64,000 bases of DNA from Codonopsis lanceolata (lineage: Eukaryota; Streptophyta; Magnoliopsida; Asterales; Campanulaceae), in contig CM028377.1 of NCBI GenBank assembly GCA_013146195.2, positions 26,704,428 to 26,768,427 of the forward strand, read 5' to 3'. This document shows positions 11,600 through 21,200 of this stretch, in pieces. The notes beneath the pieces were generated by a model. That model searched no databases and was not told the origin of the DNA. It saw nothing but the letters and a program-made list of their open reading frames with translations. The number at the start of each line of letters is the position of its first letter. Position 1 is the first letter of the stretch. The position numbers and the translations under genes were made by a program.

Positions 11600-12640
11600 C
11601 ATAGCATTTACACGAACACACCCTGTTTGGTTTCAAAGTCAATTAAAATAAAACCATGGATTTCATAGCATCAACATGGCTACTCAGCTAACAAACGTAC
11701 ATAAATCGATGTTTAAGCATTAATACAATAAATTTACACTAACACCCCCTTTATTTCTTGCCATTTACACTAACATCCACCCAACGTACATTCAGTTATC
11801 TTCTTTGGTTTCAAAGTCAATTAAACTAAAACCATGGATTTCATAGCATCAACATGGCTACCCAACTAACAAATGTACATAAACCGATGTTTAAGCATTA
11901 ATACACTAAATTTACACTAACATCCATTTATTTCATACCATTTACACTAACACATCTCAACGTACATACAGTTATCTTTTTGGGTTTCAAAGTCAATTAA
12001 ACTACAACCATGGATTTCATAGCATCAACATGGCTACCCAGCTAACAAACGTACATAAATCGATGTTTAAGCATTAATATACTAAATTTACACTAACACC
12101 CATTTATTTCTTACTATTTACACTAACACCCCTCAACGTACATACAATTATTATTTTTTTGTTTCAAAATCAATTAAACTACAACCATGGATTTTATAGC
12201 ATCAACATGGCTACCCAGTTAACAAACGTACATAAATTTATGTTTAAGCATTAATACATTAAATTTACACTAACACCCCCTTTATTTCTTACCATTTACA
12301 CTAACACCCCTCAACGTATATATAGTTATCTTCTTTTTTTTCAAAGTCGATTAAACTAAAACCATGGATTTCATAACATCAACATGGCTACCCAGCTAAC
12401 AAACGTATATAAATCGATGTTTCAGCATTAATACACTAAATTTACACTAACACCCTTTTATTTCTTACTATTTACACTAACACCCCCAAAACGTACATAC
12501 AGTTATCTTTTTTTGATTTCAAAGTCAATTAAACTACAACCATGGATTTCATAGCTTCAACATGGCTACCCAGCTAACAAACGTACATAAATCGATGTTT
12601 AAACGTTAATACACTAAATTTACACTAGCATACGTACCAT
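11600..12640. repeat. 177-bp tandem array, about six copies
   Basis: The anchor CCATGGATTTCATAGC starts at 11654, 11832, 12008, 12185, 12362 and 12540, giving spacings of 178, 176, 177, 177 and 178. Units also share ACATGGCTACCCA and ATTTACACTAACA. Monomer length is in the range of plant heterochromatic satellites. The array lies between coding scraps of the transposase remnant, so it occupies an intron. Confidence 0.92.
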
Positions 12641-12802
12641 ACACATCGTGGCCTCCTCATAGACCTCCTCCCATGTATATTTCATTTACAATATAAAAAT
12701 AGAATTATAACATTTTAATTACAAACTAACATTTAATAAAAAAATATATTAAGACATTACCTTGAAGGCCTTCCAAATATTGTCCTTCTCCTCGTTGGGC
12801 AA

Positions 12803-14112
12803 TGATCGATGTATTTTATACGTCGATTTTATATACTTCTATGACTTAAATTATGCTATTTCACGAGTCTTTTGAGTACTAATATATGTTTTCGGTGAGT
12901 TTTGTAAGTTTCAGGATAATTGTGAAAATACGCGAAACTCCAGGGTTTTAAGTGCAAATTACAAGGAAGAGAAAAATTGAAGAAAAATGAAGACTGTCGA
13001 ATCTGGACACCTTGCGGACGCAAGGTGCCTCAGACCTTGCGACCGCAAGGTAGGCAGTGTTGACCATCAGAGAAACAATCAAAGAAATCAAAGCCCGAAT
13101 GTACTGGAGACCTTGCGGACGCAAGGTATCCAACACCTTGCGACCGCAAGGTAGGCAGAATGCTCATTTTTCGGGTTTTCACACAGTCATTCGATCCAAT
13201 TGCAACTCCTGAGTATATATAGAAGTCAGAGGCCGAGCCAAAGCAGATAGAGAGGACGTCTGGAAGCTCTCTTTTCATAGATTTTAGGTAGTTTTAGATT
13301 GTATAACATAGTTAGATTGTGTAATTTCAAGTATTGAAGATCAAATCATGTATCCAATCATCTCCATGTGCTGTTCATTGTCTAGGATGAACTAAATCAT
13401 CCTTAATCTAGGAGGTGGGAGGTAACTTGTATCGAATTTATGTTTTGATTCTTATATCTATGTCTATTCAATGCTTGTTGATTGTGTTGTTTATCAACCC
13501 CTATATTATTTTGCTTTGAACAAATGAATGTAATCGCAAATAATAAAGGCTTAGAGGTGCGGATAACTGCATGACCAAGTGCATATGTCGTACATAGGCT
13601 CACCAACACAATAAATTGGACCTATCGAAGCACGAGAGTGATAAGTTAGGACCAGGTTCTTACATGATCTAGGTGACAGATAGATCATAAATCTAGGTGA
13701 CAGCTAGATTGATAGTTCATGTGCTTAGGATATAGAATGGGTGAATTTTTTGGGATGGAGGTGAACCAATTGTTCAACAGACTATATCTATTTTTAGTGA
13801 ACGAACCCAAGACATTGAATGACATTATTATGAATTGAACATAAAGGAGATATAAGTGAAACCCAGAATCCTAGATTTCCACTCACCATAAGATCTTCAT
13901 AGCTGCTATTACTGTCTAATTAGTTAAACATCTGTAACTAGTAGTTTAGAGTAGAATTAAACAATAAAAACCCCCCTTGGATTAATAATTTGCTATCAAT
14001 ACTCGCACTGTTCGTGATCACTTGTCTCTGTGGGTTCGACCCTTGCTTCCAATTCTAGTCTATAATAGTCTTGTCCGCTTGCAAGGAAATAATTAAAATA
14101 AGACATCGATCA
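12803..14112 (+). mobile_element. Solo LTR, 1310 bp, with GGCAA target duplication
   Basis: It begins TGATCGATGT and ends ACATCGATCA, a perfect 10-bp inverted terminal pair with the TG..CA ends of an LTR. GGCAA flanks both sides (12798-12802 and 14113-14117). A TATA box (GTATATATAG, about 13212) and the closing TGTGGGTTCGACCC style sequence near 14030 fit a plus-oriented Ty3/gypsy LTR. No internal retrotransposon genes remain, so it arose by LTR-LTR recombination. Confidence 0.85.
13006..13155. repeat. Paired CCTTGCG palindromes in the solo LTR
   Basis: Near-perfect inverted motifs CCTTGCGGACGCAAGG and CCTTGCGACCGCAAGG occur as two pairs about 100 bp apart (about 13010-13052 and 13110-13152). 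They lie upstream of the LTR TATA box, so they fall in its promoter region. Confidence 0.7.
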
Positions 14113-14284
14113 GGCAACTTTTTAAATGACGGCCAAATCTCACGGAGTACTCAACGCTGCCAATACTCCCCAATCCATTTACCGGGCGTAGGGTATGCAC
14201 CTACAAACCTGCCAAGTATATTTATACAATAGCGAATTAACTTAAAGGTTAATGAATTTTATATAAAACAAAAAGGAACCAAAT

Positions 14285-15145
14285 TAGGTTTATGGTTTAG
14301 GTTTAGTGTTATGGTGTATGGTTTAGGTTTAGGTTTAGGTTTAGGTTTTAGGGTTAGGGTTGGGGGGGGTGGGGGGGGGATGGGGTGGGGTGGGGTGGTG
14401 GGGTTGGGGATGGGGTGGGGGTTGGGGTTGGGGTTAGGGTTGGGGTTAGGTTTAGGGTTAAGTTTAGGGTTAGTGTTATGGTTTAGGTTTAAGGTTAGTG
14501 TTACGAATTAGGTTTATGGTTTAGGTTTAGGTTTAGGTTTAGCTTTAGGTTTAGGTTTTAGGTTTAAGGTTTAAGTTTTTGGTTGGGGGTGGGGTTGGGG
14601 TTGGGGGGGGGGATGGGGATGGGATGGGGTTGGGGTCATTGGGGTTGGGGTTGGGGTTAGGTTAGGGTTGGGGTTGGGGTTGGGGTTAGGTTTAGGTTTA
14701 GGTTTAGGGTTAGTGTTATGGTTTATGTTTAATGTTAGTGTTACGAATTAGGTTTATGGTTTAGGTTTAGGTTTAGGTTTTAGGTTTAAGGTTTAAGTTT
14801 TAGTGTTAGGGTTGAGGGTTGGGGTGGGGTTGGGGGGGTTGGGTTGTTGGGGTTGGGGGTTAGGTTGGGATGAGGGGGGGTGGGGGGTGGGGTGGGGGTG
14901 GGGGATGAGGGGGGGGTTGGGGTTGGGGTTGTTAGGTTAGGGTTAGGTTGGGGTTGGGGTTGGGGTGGGGTGGGGGGGGGGGGTGGGTTGGGTTGGGGTT
15001 AGGTTTAGGTTTAGGTTTAGGGTTAGTGTTATGGTTTAGGTTTAAGGTGAGTGTTACGAATTAGGTTTATGGTTTAGGTTTAGGTTTAGGTTTAAGTTTT
15101 AGGTTTAAGGTTTAAGTTTTAGGGTTAGGGTTGGGGATGGGGGTA
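14285..15145. repeat. Interstitial telomere-like, G-rich repeat block
   Basis: The plus strand is made of GGTTTAG (TTTAGG), TTAGGG and TTGGGG units and long G runs. The block itself repeats: TTACGAATTAGG recurs at about 14501, 14741 and 15054, each followed by a TTTAGG run and then a TTGGGG run. It resembles plant telomere DNA but is degenerate and internal. Its guanine density allows many G-quadruplexes. The short open frame at 14311-14511 is a product of the repeat. Confidence 0.85.
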
Positions 15146-15799
15146 TGTATGTCAAAGTCTTAAGCCCCGAGATGGACCAGACCGTAATTAAAGACAAGAA
15201 TCTACTTAGGCAACGAACCTTGACGATCTCCCAGAACCCTACCAAATACCGATAGCCCACAACAGTGATTACTGGATTTACAGCTTATCTATGAAAGTGG
15301 AAATGCAAAGAGCAATCAAATGGATTTATATTTTATGTTATGAGAAAGGCAGAGTGGGTTCAAAATTAACTTTTTGAAAGTGGAGTCTCAATGTGAAACA
15401 TCACAAAATAGTATGAGACGGACTCTTCGCGGAAACAAAGGGAGATAAGTTTGTTGTACACAACACAAACTTGCGATTGTAATTATCAAAATCGTTTAAG
15501 AACATACACTCTCCCTCTCTCTCTTACCTTTCCTTTTAAATTCAATGGATCAGCTATAGGAATTGTGATTTGTTGGGGGAAGGTAATCTAATAAAGGCAG
15601 GTTATTTTTGTAATAGGTCAACTTATACGTTAAAAGTGAAGTCTCCCTCTCTCTCTTACCTTTCCTTTTAATATTTGTTTTGAAATATTTTTTTTTGTAA
15701 AATCCCTTTTTAAATTTAAAATAAATAATGATTTGAAATATTTGTGTTTTTGTAAAATCCCTTTGCATATATATATATATATATATATAGGAAATATTA
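15146..15799. other. AT-rich stretch without genes
   Basis: No gene is supported. A segment containing TCTCTCTTACCTTTCC is duplicated (about 15515-15545 and 15648-15678). An AT dinucleotide run lies at 15767-15789. Confidence 0.6.
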
Positions 15800-16269
15800 T
15801 AATAATTTTAATGAATGATATTTTATTATTAAATTAATATTTGAAATATTAATTTAATAATATAATATTATTCAATAAAATGATGCTAATCAATATAATT
15901 ACAAAAATAAAAATATTCACATTACAACTTAATTTATATATTTAAGAAAATAATAAAAAAATTATATAAATAGAGTAAATTTGAATTTTCATGTGGTCAT
16001 ACTGTGTTGCATGTCTCTAGCACATTCCGTCGTTAAATATTTTCATAATTTAATTTCAATTTAATTCTAGCAACGGAATTTTTCGTCGCTAAATATTTTT
16101 AGAATTTAAAATTAGGAAAACCCGCTAAACGAATTGATGCTTTGTCGTGAACAAATATTTGATCAGATTGGGGTTTACCTGATCGGATCGGGTCGAGACA
16201 AAAATGTAACCAGAATTTGTTGTGTTCATCATTCTATACAACATTGTCTTGGAGAATGACATATTCATG

Positions 16270-18215
16270 TAAGTTAAGTTATGTTACGTTACGTAGCGTT
16301 TTTTCATGTTCTAATGGTCCATCGTACTCCATTGTACCATTTCGTCAATAGACGTAGCGTGTTTTCATGTTATAATGGTCCATCGTAGTCCATTATACCA
16401 TTACGTTACGTTACGTTACGTTAAGTTAAGTTAAGTTAAGTTACAACTACGTTACGTTACGTTACGTTAAGTTAAGTTAAGTTAAGTTAAGTTAAGTTAA
16501 GTTAAGTTAAGTTAAGTTAAGTTACGTTAGTTAAGTTAAGTTAAGTTAAGTTAGGTTACGTTAAGTTAAGTTAAGTTAAGTTAAGTTAAGTTAAGTTAAG
16601 TTAAGTTAAGTTACAAGTTAAGTTACGTTACGTTAAGTTAAGTTAAGTTAAGTTAAGTTAAGTTAAGTTAAGTTAACGTTAAGTTAAGTTAAGTTAAGTT
16701 AAGTTAAGTTAAGTTAAGTTAAGTTAAGTTAAGTTAAGTTAAGTTAAGTTAAGTTAAGTTATGTTAAGTTAAGTTAAGTTAAGTTAAGTTAAGTTATAAT
16801 TAAGTTACGTTACGTTAAGTTAAGCTAAGTTAAGTTAAGTTAAGTTAAGTTAAGTTACGTTATGTTAAGTTAAGTTAAGTTAAGTTAAGTTAAGTTAAGT
16901 TAAGTTAAGTTAAGTTAAGTTAAGTTAAGTTAAGTTAAGTTAAGTTAAGTTACGTTACGTTACGTTAAGTTAAGTTAAGTTAAAGTTAACGTTAAGTTAA
17001 GTTAAGTTAAGCTAAGTTAAGTTAAGCTAAGTTAAGTTAAGTTAAGTTAAGTTACGTTATGTTAAGTTAAGTTAAGTTAAGTTAAGTTAAGTTAAATTAC
17101 GTTACGTTACGTTACGTTAAGTTAAGTTAAGTTACGTTAAGTTAAGTTACGTTACGTTAAGGTAAGTTAAGTTACATTACGTTAAGGTAAGTTAAGTTAC
17201 GTTACGTTAAGTTAAGTTACGTTACGTTAAGCTATGTTAAGTTATGTTACGTTACATTAAGTTACGTTACGTTACATTAAGTTAAGTTACGTTACATTAC
17301 GTTACGTTAAGTTACTTTATAACATTTTGCCAATAGGTGTAACGTGTTTTCATGTTATAACGGTCCATCGTACTCCATTATAACATTTCGCCAATAGGCG
17401 TAGCGTGTTTTAATGTTATAATGGTCTATCGTACTACATTATACCATTTCGCGAATAGGCGTATCGTGTTTCATATTATAATGGTCCATCGTACTCCATT
17501 ACACCATTCCGTCAATAGGCGTAGCGTGTTTTCATGTTATAATGGTCCATCGTAGTCCATTATAACATTTCGTCAATAGGCGTAACGTGCTTTCATGTTA
17601 TAATGGTCCATCGTACTCCATTATACCCTTTCGCCAATAGGTGTAGCATGTTTTCATGTTATAATGGTCCATTGTAGTCCATTATACCATTTCGCGAATA
17701 GGCGTAGCATGTTTTCATGTTAAGTTACGTTAAGTTTATTTAAGTTAAGTTAAGTTACGTTAAGTTATGTTAAGTTAAGTTAAGTTAAATTACGTTATGT
17801 TACATTATGTTACGTTATGTTATGTTAAGTTACGTTACGTTACATTATGTTACGCTAAGTTAAGTTACGTTAAGTTACGTTACGTTATATTAAGTTACAT
17901 TACGTTACGTTAAGTTAAATTAAGTTAAGTTAAGTTAAGTTGTAATGTGAATGTTTTCATTTTTGTAATTATATTGATGCTAATCCTTTTAGTTATTGAT
18001 ATTATATTATTAAATTAACATTTCAAATATTAATTTAATTTAATTTCAATTTAATTTCAAATATTATTGATATTTTATCATTCATTAAATTAACATTTCA
18101 AATATTAATTTAATTTAATATTTGAAATGTTAAATTATTGAAATGTTAAATTTAATATTATTGATATTTAAGTTACGTTACGTAACGTTAAGTTAAGTTA
18201 AGTTAAGTTGAGTTA
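16270..18215. repeat. GTTAA pentanucleotide array
   Basis: AAGTT units repeat almost without break from about 16399 to 17323, and again at about 17718-17940 and 18165-18215. GTTAC variants increase toward the right. Together they total about 1.2 kb, which is large for a pentanucleotide repeat in a plant. Confidence 0.92.
16290..17720. repeat. 61-bp minisatellite bracketing the GTTAA array
   Basis: Units contain TTATAATGGTCCATCGTA, CCATTATACCATTTCG and CAATAGGCGTAGCGTG. Two copies lie at about 16290-16410 and six or seven at about 17325-17715; the TGGTCCATCG anchor recurs every 61-62 bp. ATAATGG and CCATTAT inside each unit can pair. Confidence 0.85.
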
Positions 18216-18740
18216 AGTTGTAATGTGAATGTTTTAATTTTTGTAATTATATTGATGCTAATCATTTTAATTATTGATATTATATTATTAAATTAACATT
18301 TCAAATATTAATTTAATTTAATTTCAATTTAATTTCAAATATTATTGATATTTTATCATTCATTAAATTAACATTTCAAATATTAATTTAATTTAATTTC
18401 AAATAATATTGATATTTTATCATTCATTAGAATTTAATTTCACTTTATTTTCAGTGACGGAATTCTCCGTCGCTAAAGGTGACCTTTAGCGACAGAATTT
18501 TCCGTCGCTAAAAATAAACTGAAATTAAATTCTGAAATATTCAACGACGGAATTTTCCGTCGCTGAGGGTCACCTTTAGCGACAGAATTTTCCGTCGCTG
18601 AAAGTTTTCAGAATTTAATTTTAGTTTATTTTCAGCGACGGAAAATTCCATCGCTGATAAATTCCGTCGCTGATGTTCAATTTTCGTCGCTAATCAGCGA
18701 TGAAAAATTTCTGTCGCTGAAGGCATGCTTTCTAGTAGTG

Positions 18741-18962
18741 TTAGTTACCCGACTAGGTTTCTACCCTATTACACCAGTTCCAAAAACCCAAAAAGAGCAG
18801 TTGCCCTACTCGAATATTGATGTCAAATCAAAAAAAGTAAGCAGTTGCTTTGCCCGATTCCAGACTCGACAACAACAAAAACAAACAAAAAACATGCAGT
18901 TGTGCCGCCCGGAGCCTGAGGTGAAAAACAACCAAAAGGAGCAGTTATGCTGCCTGAATTCC

Positions 18963-19001
<39 letters not shown>

Positions 19002-19287
19002 AACAAGAGCGGAAAAAAAGACTCGCCCTCCCTGAGGGAAAAAGCGAGCACACCCTAAAGCTTGTCCAAAAGAGAAGTTGGTCCGAGAAAAAACCCTCGC
19101 ACTTCAAGAGATAGGTACCCTAAATATTTATTATTTTGTATATAAAATAGTGCTATTAAAATAATAATATATCACGAAATAAGTCGTTATAATGCTAAAA
19201 TTTCTGGTATAAATAGCACTAAAATAAGTCGTTATTATGACCTAATTTTTATAAAGCATTATCTGCAACTCTAAAATGAGGCTACTA

Positions 19288-19355
<68 letters not shown>

Positions 19356-19543
19356 TGATTTGTTTAAGTTGTTAAATTTATAAAAAGAGTATATTTAGCG
19401 AAAAATTTATTTTGAGACCGAAAGGGCGAGTTAGGTTCCTAACCCCTTCCCAACTTGTAACTTAGCCTCTGAACTCTTATAAATCTAGTATTTTTGGTTT
19501 TTTTTTCTTTGTTTATCGTTAAAATAAAGACGACGACTCTGTT
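18741..19543 (+). repeat. Ogre-like LTR fragment with primer-site-like end
   Basis: This stretch is related, in opposite orientation, to 49178-49850. Both share a pattern of GCAGTTATGCTGCC-like and AAAAAGACTC-like segments, then GACCGAAAGGGCGAG, then CGACTCTGTT. The last element (19534-19543) matches the part of the TGGCGACTCTGTTG primer site used by Ogre/Tat elements. The left side is cut by the CACTA end at 18740. A CAA run (18962-19000) and a TA run (19293-19351) sit inside. The 106-codon frame with poly-Asn is not a gene. Confidence 0.5.
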
Positions 19544-20069
19544 ATTCATATTTTGAGTACACAATTGAGGCTGAGCATATTCTACGCGGTTTAAAGTTTC
19601 GAAACCACCCCACCCTGTAAGTGGCACGAATCCAGTTAAAAATGGGGCACTCACAATAATTGTTGAATAAATTTTGGAAATTGAATAATCAAATCGATTA
19701 TTTTCCTTAAAATATGTTTTATTTTCCGTTGACTCGTAAAAGCTTTTACGTTGACTATATTTTTTTAAAGGTTATCAATCACCGGAAAAGGAGAAAAATA
19801 TTTTCGGAAAGTCATTTTCCGTGAAACAAACAGAACCTAATAATGTAGTCAATTGGTTTTTTCTTAATCCGTGTGTCGAGTCAAACGGGAAAATAATTTT
19901 GGGACTAAGGGAGTATAATTAATTAATGATTTTTTATGGGCTAAACATAAGCTTGTTAATGGAATAATTCGTTTTCATTAATAAATTAAAATTAAACATT
20001 TCATTAATCGAATAGTAATAATGGTCGACAACTTACTAATAGTCACCAGTACATCATCACTACTATATT
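19544..20069. other. AT-rich spacer downstream of the His-rich gene
   Basis: No gene is seen. It holds what follows the primer-like site of the LTR fragment, then ordinary AT-rich DNA up to the 3' side of the His-rich gene. Confidence 0.5.
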
Positions 20070-20124
20070 CTATAAGGCGATTAAATGTTGAATATGGTAA
20101 AATACATTAATGTTAATAGATCCT

Positions 20125-21117
20125 TTATGCCTCAAGCGCAATATGTTCCGGTGGAGGAGCATGTGGCTTGTGGTGTTTATGATGTGGTTCATGTGAGTGA
20201 TGCTTATGCTTGTGCTCATGTTCGGATTCAGGTGCTTCAGCTTCTTTCGGTGGAGAAGCATGTGATTTGTGGTGTTCTTTATGATGCTTATCTTTGTGCT
20301 TATGCTCAGATTCATACGCTTCAACTTCTTCTTCTGGTGGTGGAGCATGTGACTTGTGGTGTTCCTTATGATGTGGCTCATGTGAGTGACGCTTATGCTC
20401 GGATTCAGGCGCTTCAGCTTCTTTCGGTGGCGAAGCATGTTGTTTGTGGTGTTCTTTATGATGCTTATGTTTGTGGTTATGCTCGGATTCAGGTGCTCCA
20501 GCTTCTTTCGGTGGCGAAGCATGTTGTTTGTGGTGTTCTTTATGATGCTTATGTTTGTGGTTATGCTCGGATTCATACGCTTCAGCTTCTTCTGGTGGTG
20601 GAGCATGTGGCTTGTTGTGTTCTTTATGACGTGGCTCATGTGGATGATGCTTATGCTTGTGCTCATGCTCGGAATCAGGTGCTTCAGCAAGTTTTGGTGG
20701 CGGAGCATATGGCTTGTGGTGTTCTTTATGATGTGGATCATGTGGATGATGCTTATGCTTGTGCTCATGCCCGGAATCAGGTCCTTCAGCAACTTCCGGT
20801 GGTGGAGCATGTGGCTTGTGGTGTTCTTTATGATGTGGCTCATGTGGGTGATGTTTATGCTTGTGCTTATGCTCGGATTCGAGTCCTTCACTTGATTCTG
20901 ATTCTAGTAAGAAAAAATCTTGTTCCTCTAGTGGACCAATCAAGTTGTGGTCTACCTGAGTAACATGAATATTTAGAGGATTTTCATCCTTGAGGGTTAA
21001 ATCTCCATTGCCTTTGCCCAGGGACACAAAGGTGGGAACTAACACTCTAGCTATGGATGGGGTGGCAAGAACCACTATCCCAAGGAATACGAGAAACAAA
21101 TATTTACTAGTACTCAT
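20125..21117 (-). CDS. Secreted histidine-rich tandem-repeat protein (330 aa)
   Basis: The protein starts with a clear signal peptide (hydrophobic LFLVFLGIVVLATPS, cleavage near residue 23). A 55-residue unique region follows, then about eight imperfect repeats of 28-37 residues from about residue 80 to the end. Each repeat has an HKHKHH core, an optional PHEPHHKEHHK segment, a proline turn (APPPE or ASPPKE) and an acidic AEAPESEH tail. The alternation of His/Lys and Glu clusters suggests metal binding or pH-dependent charge in the apoplast or cell wall; that is inference. The frame is open throughout with no intron. The start is the first ATG, 57 bp below a TATA box. Secreted His/Pro-rich plant proteins exist, but I do not recognise a named family. 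Confidence 0.85.
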   Translation of the reverse strand: MSTSKYLFLVFLGIVVLATPSIARVLVPTFVSLGKGNGDLTLKDENPLNIHVTQVDHNLIGPLEEQDFFLLESESSEGLESEHKHKHKHHPHEPHHKEHHKPHAPPPEVAEGPDSGHEHKHKHHPHDPHHKEHHKPYAPPPKLAEAPDSEHEHKHKHHPHEPRHKEHNKPHAPPPEEAEAYESEHNHKHKHHKEHHKQHASPPKEAGAPESEHNHKHKHHKEHHKQHASPPKEAEAPESEHKRHSHEPHHKEHHKSHAPPPEEEVEAYESEHKHKDKHHKEHHKSHASPPKEAEAPESEHEHKHKHHSHEPHHKHHKPHAPPPEHIALEA

Positions 21118-21200
21118 CTTGTATAGCCAGCAAAATGTAATGGTTATGCAAAACTTGAAGAAAGTAGTTTCCCTTTTATAGGAGGATTAGATTTATCCCT
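21118..21200 (-). promoter_or_regulatory. Promoter of the His-rich gene
   Basis: On the minus strand CCTATAAAAGGG (about 21172-21182) is a strong TATA box. Transcription would start about 30 bp further on, leaving a short leader before the ATG at 21117. Confidence 0.7.

Larger units (their letters stand above)
11200..14280 (-). pseudogene. Plant transposase (Ptta/En/Spm-like) gene remnant, split by a solo LTR
   Basis: Minus-strand coding scraps appear in order. 14170-14113 joined to 12802-12762 reads EIWPSFKKLPNEEKDNIWKAFK once the inserted LTR and one target copy are ignored. About 12680-12640 reads YTWEEVYEEATMCMVR. 11556-11440 contains FVSTHTRPGASSDDPPQWVDERSSS, and 11340-11230 includes a WKEITLEG piece. 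The THTRP and DERSS pattern resembles the C-terminal part of plant Transposase_24-type proteins. The family call comes from motif memory, not a search. The left end is cut by the Tat insertion and stops are present. Confidence 0.5.
15800..18740. mobile_element. Right portion of a CACTA-like element loaded with satellite DNA
   Basis: The right end at 18740 reads ...TTTCTAGTAGTG, the inverse of CACTACTAGAAA, the usual CACTA terminus. 18450-18735 is packed with palindromic AGCGACGGAA / TTCCGTCGCT units, as expected of subterminal repeats; the same motif appears once or twice near 16028 and 16070. 15800-15935 is an inverted copy of 17935-18110 and of 18215-18400. No left CACTA terminus was found, so the left boundary is only where homology starts. 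No transposase is present. Confidence 0.55.

Noticed and set aside
11600..12640. Regular spacing suggested a CRISPR-like array
   Set aside because: Whole 177-bp units are repeated, with no unique spacers, in a plant genome; it is a satellite.
12948..13609. Small minus-strand frames near 13 kb
   Set aside because: They lie within the solo LTR and show no coding features.
14311..14511. Gly/Leu repeat open frame
   Set aside because: A product of the telomere-like repeat, not a gene.
18738..19058. 106-codon plus-strand frame with a poly-Asn run
   Set aside because: It begins at a CACTA end and crosses a CAA microsatellite within an LTR fragment; no domain or gene signals.
20085..20963. 292-codon plus-strand open frame over the His-rich gene
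   Set aside because: It is the exact antisense of the repeat-coding sequence; His/Lys/Glu codons leave few stops on the other strand. It has no promoter and lacks sensible composition.
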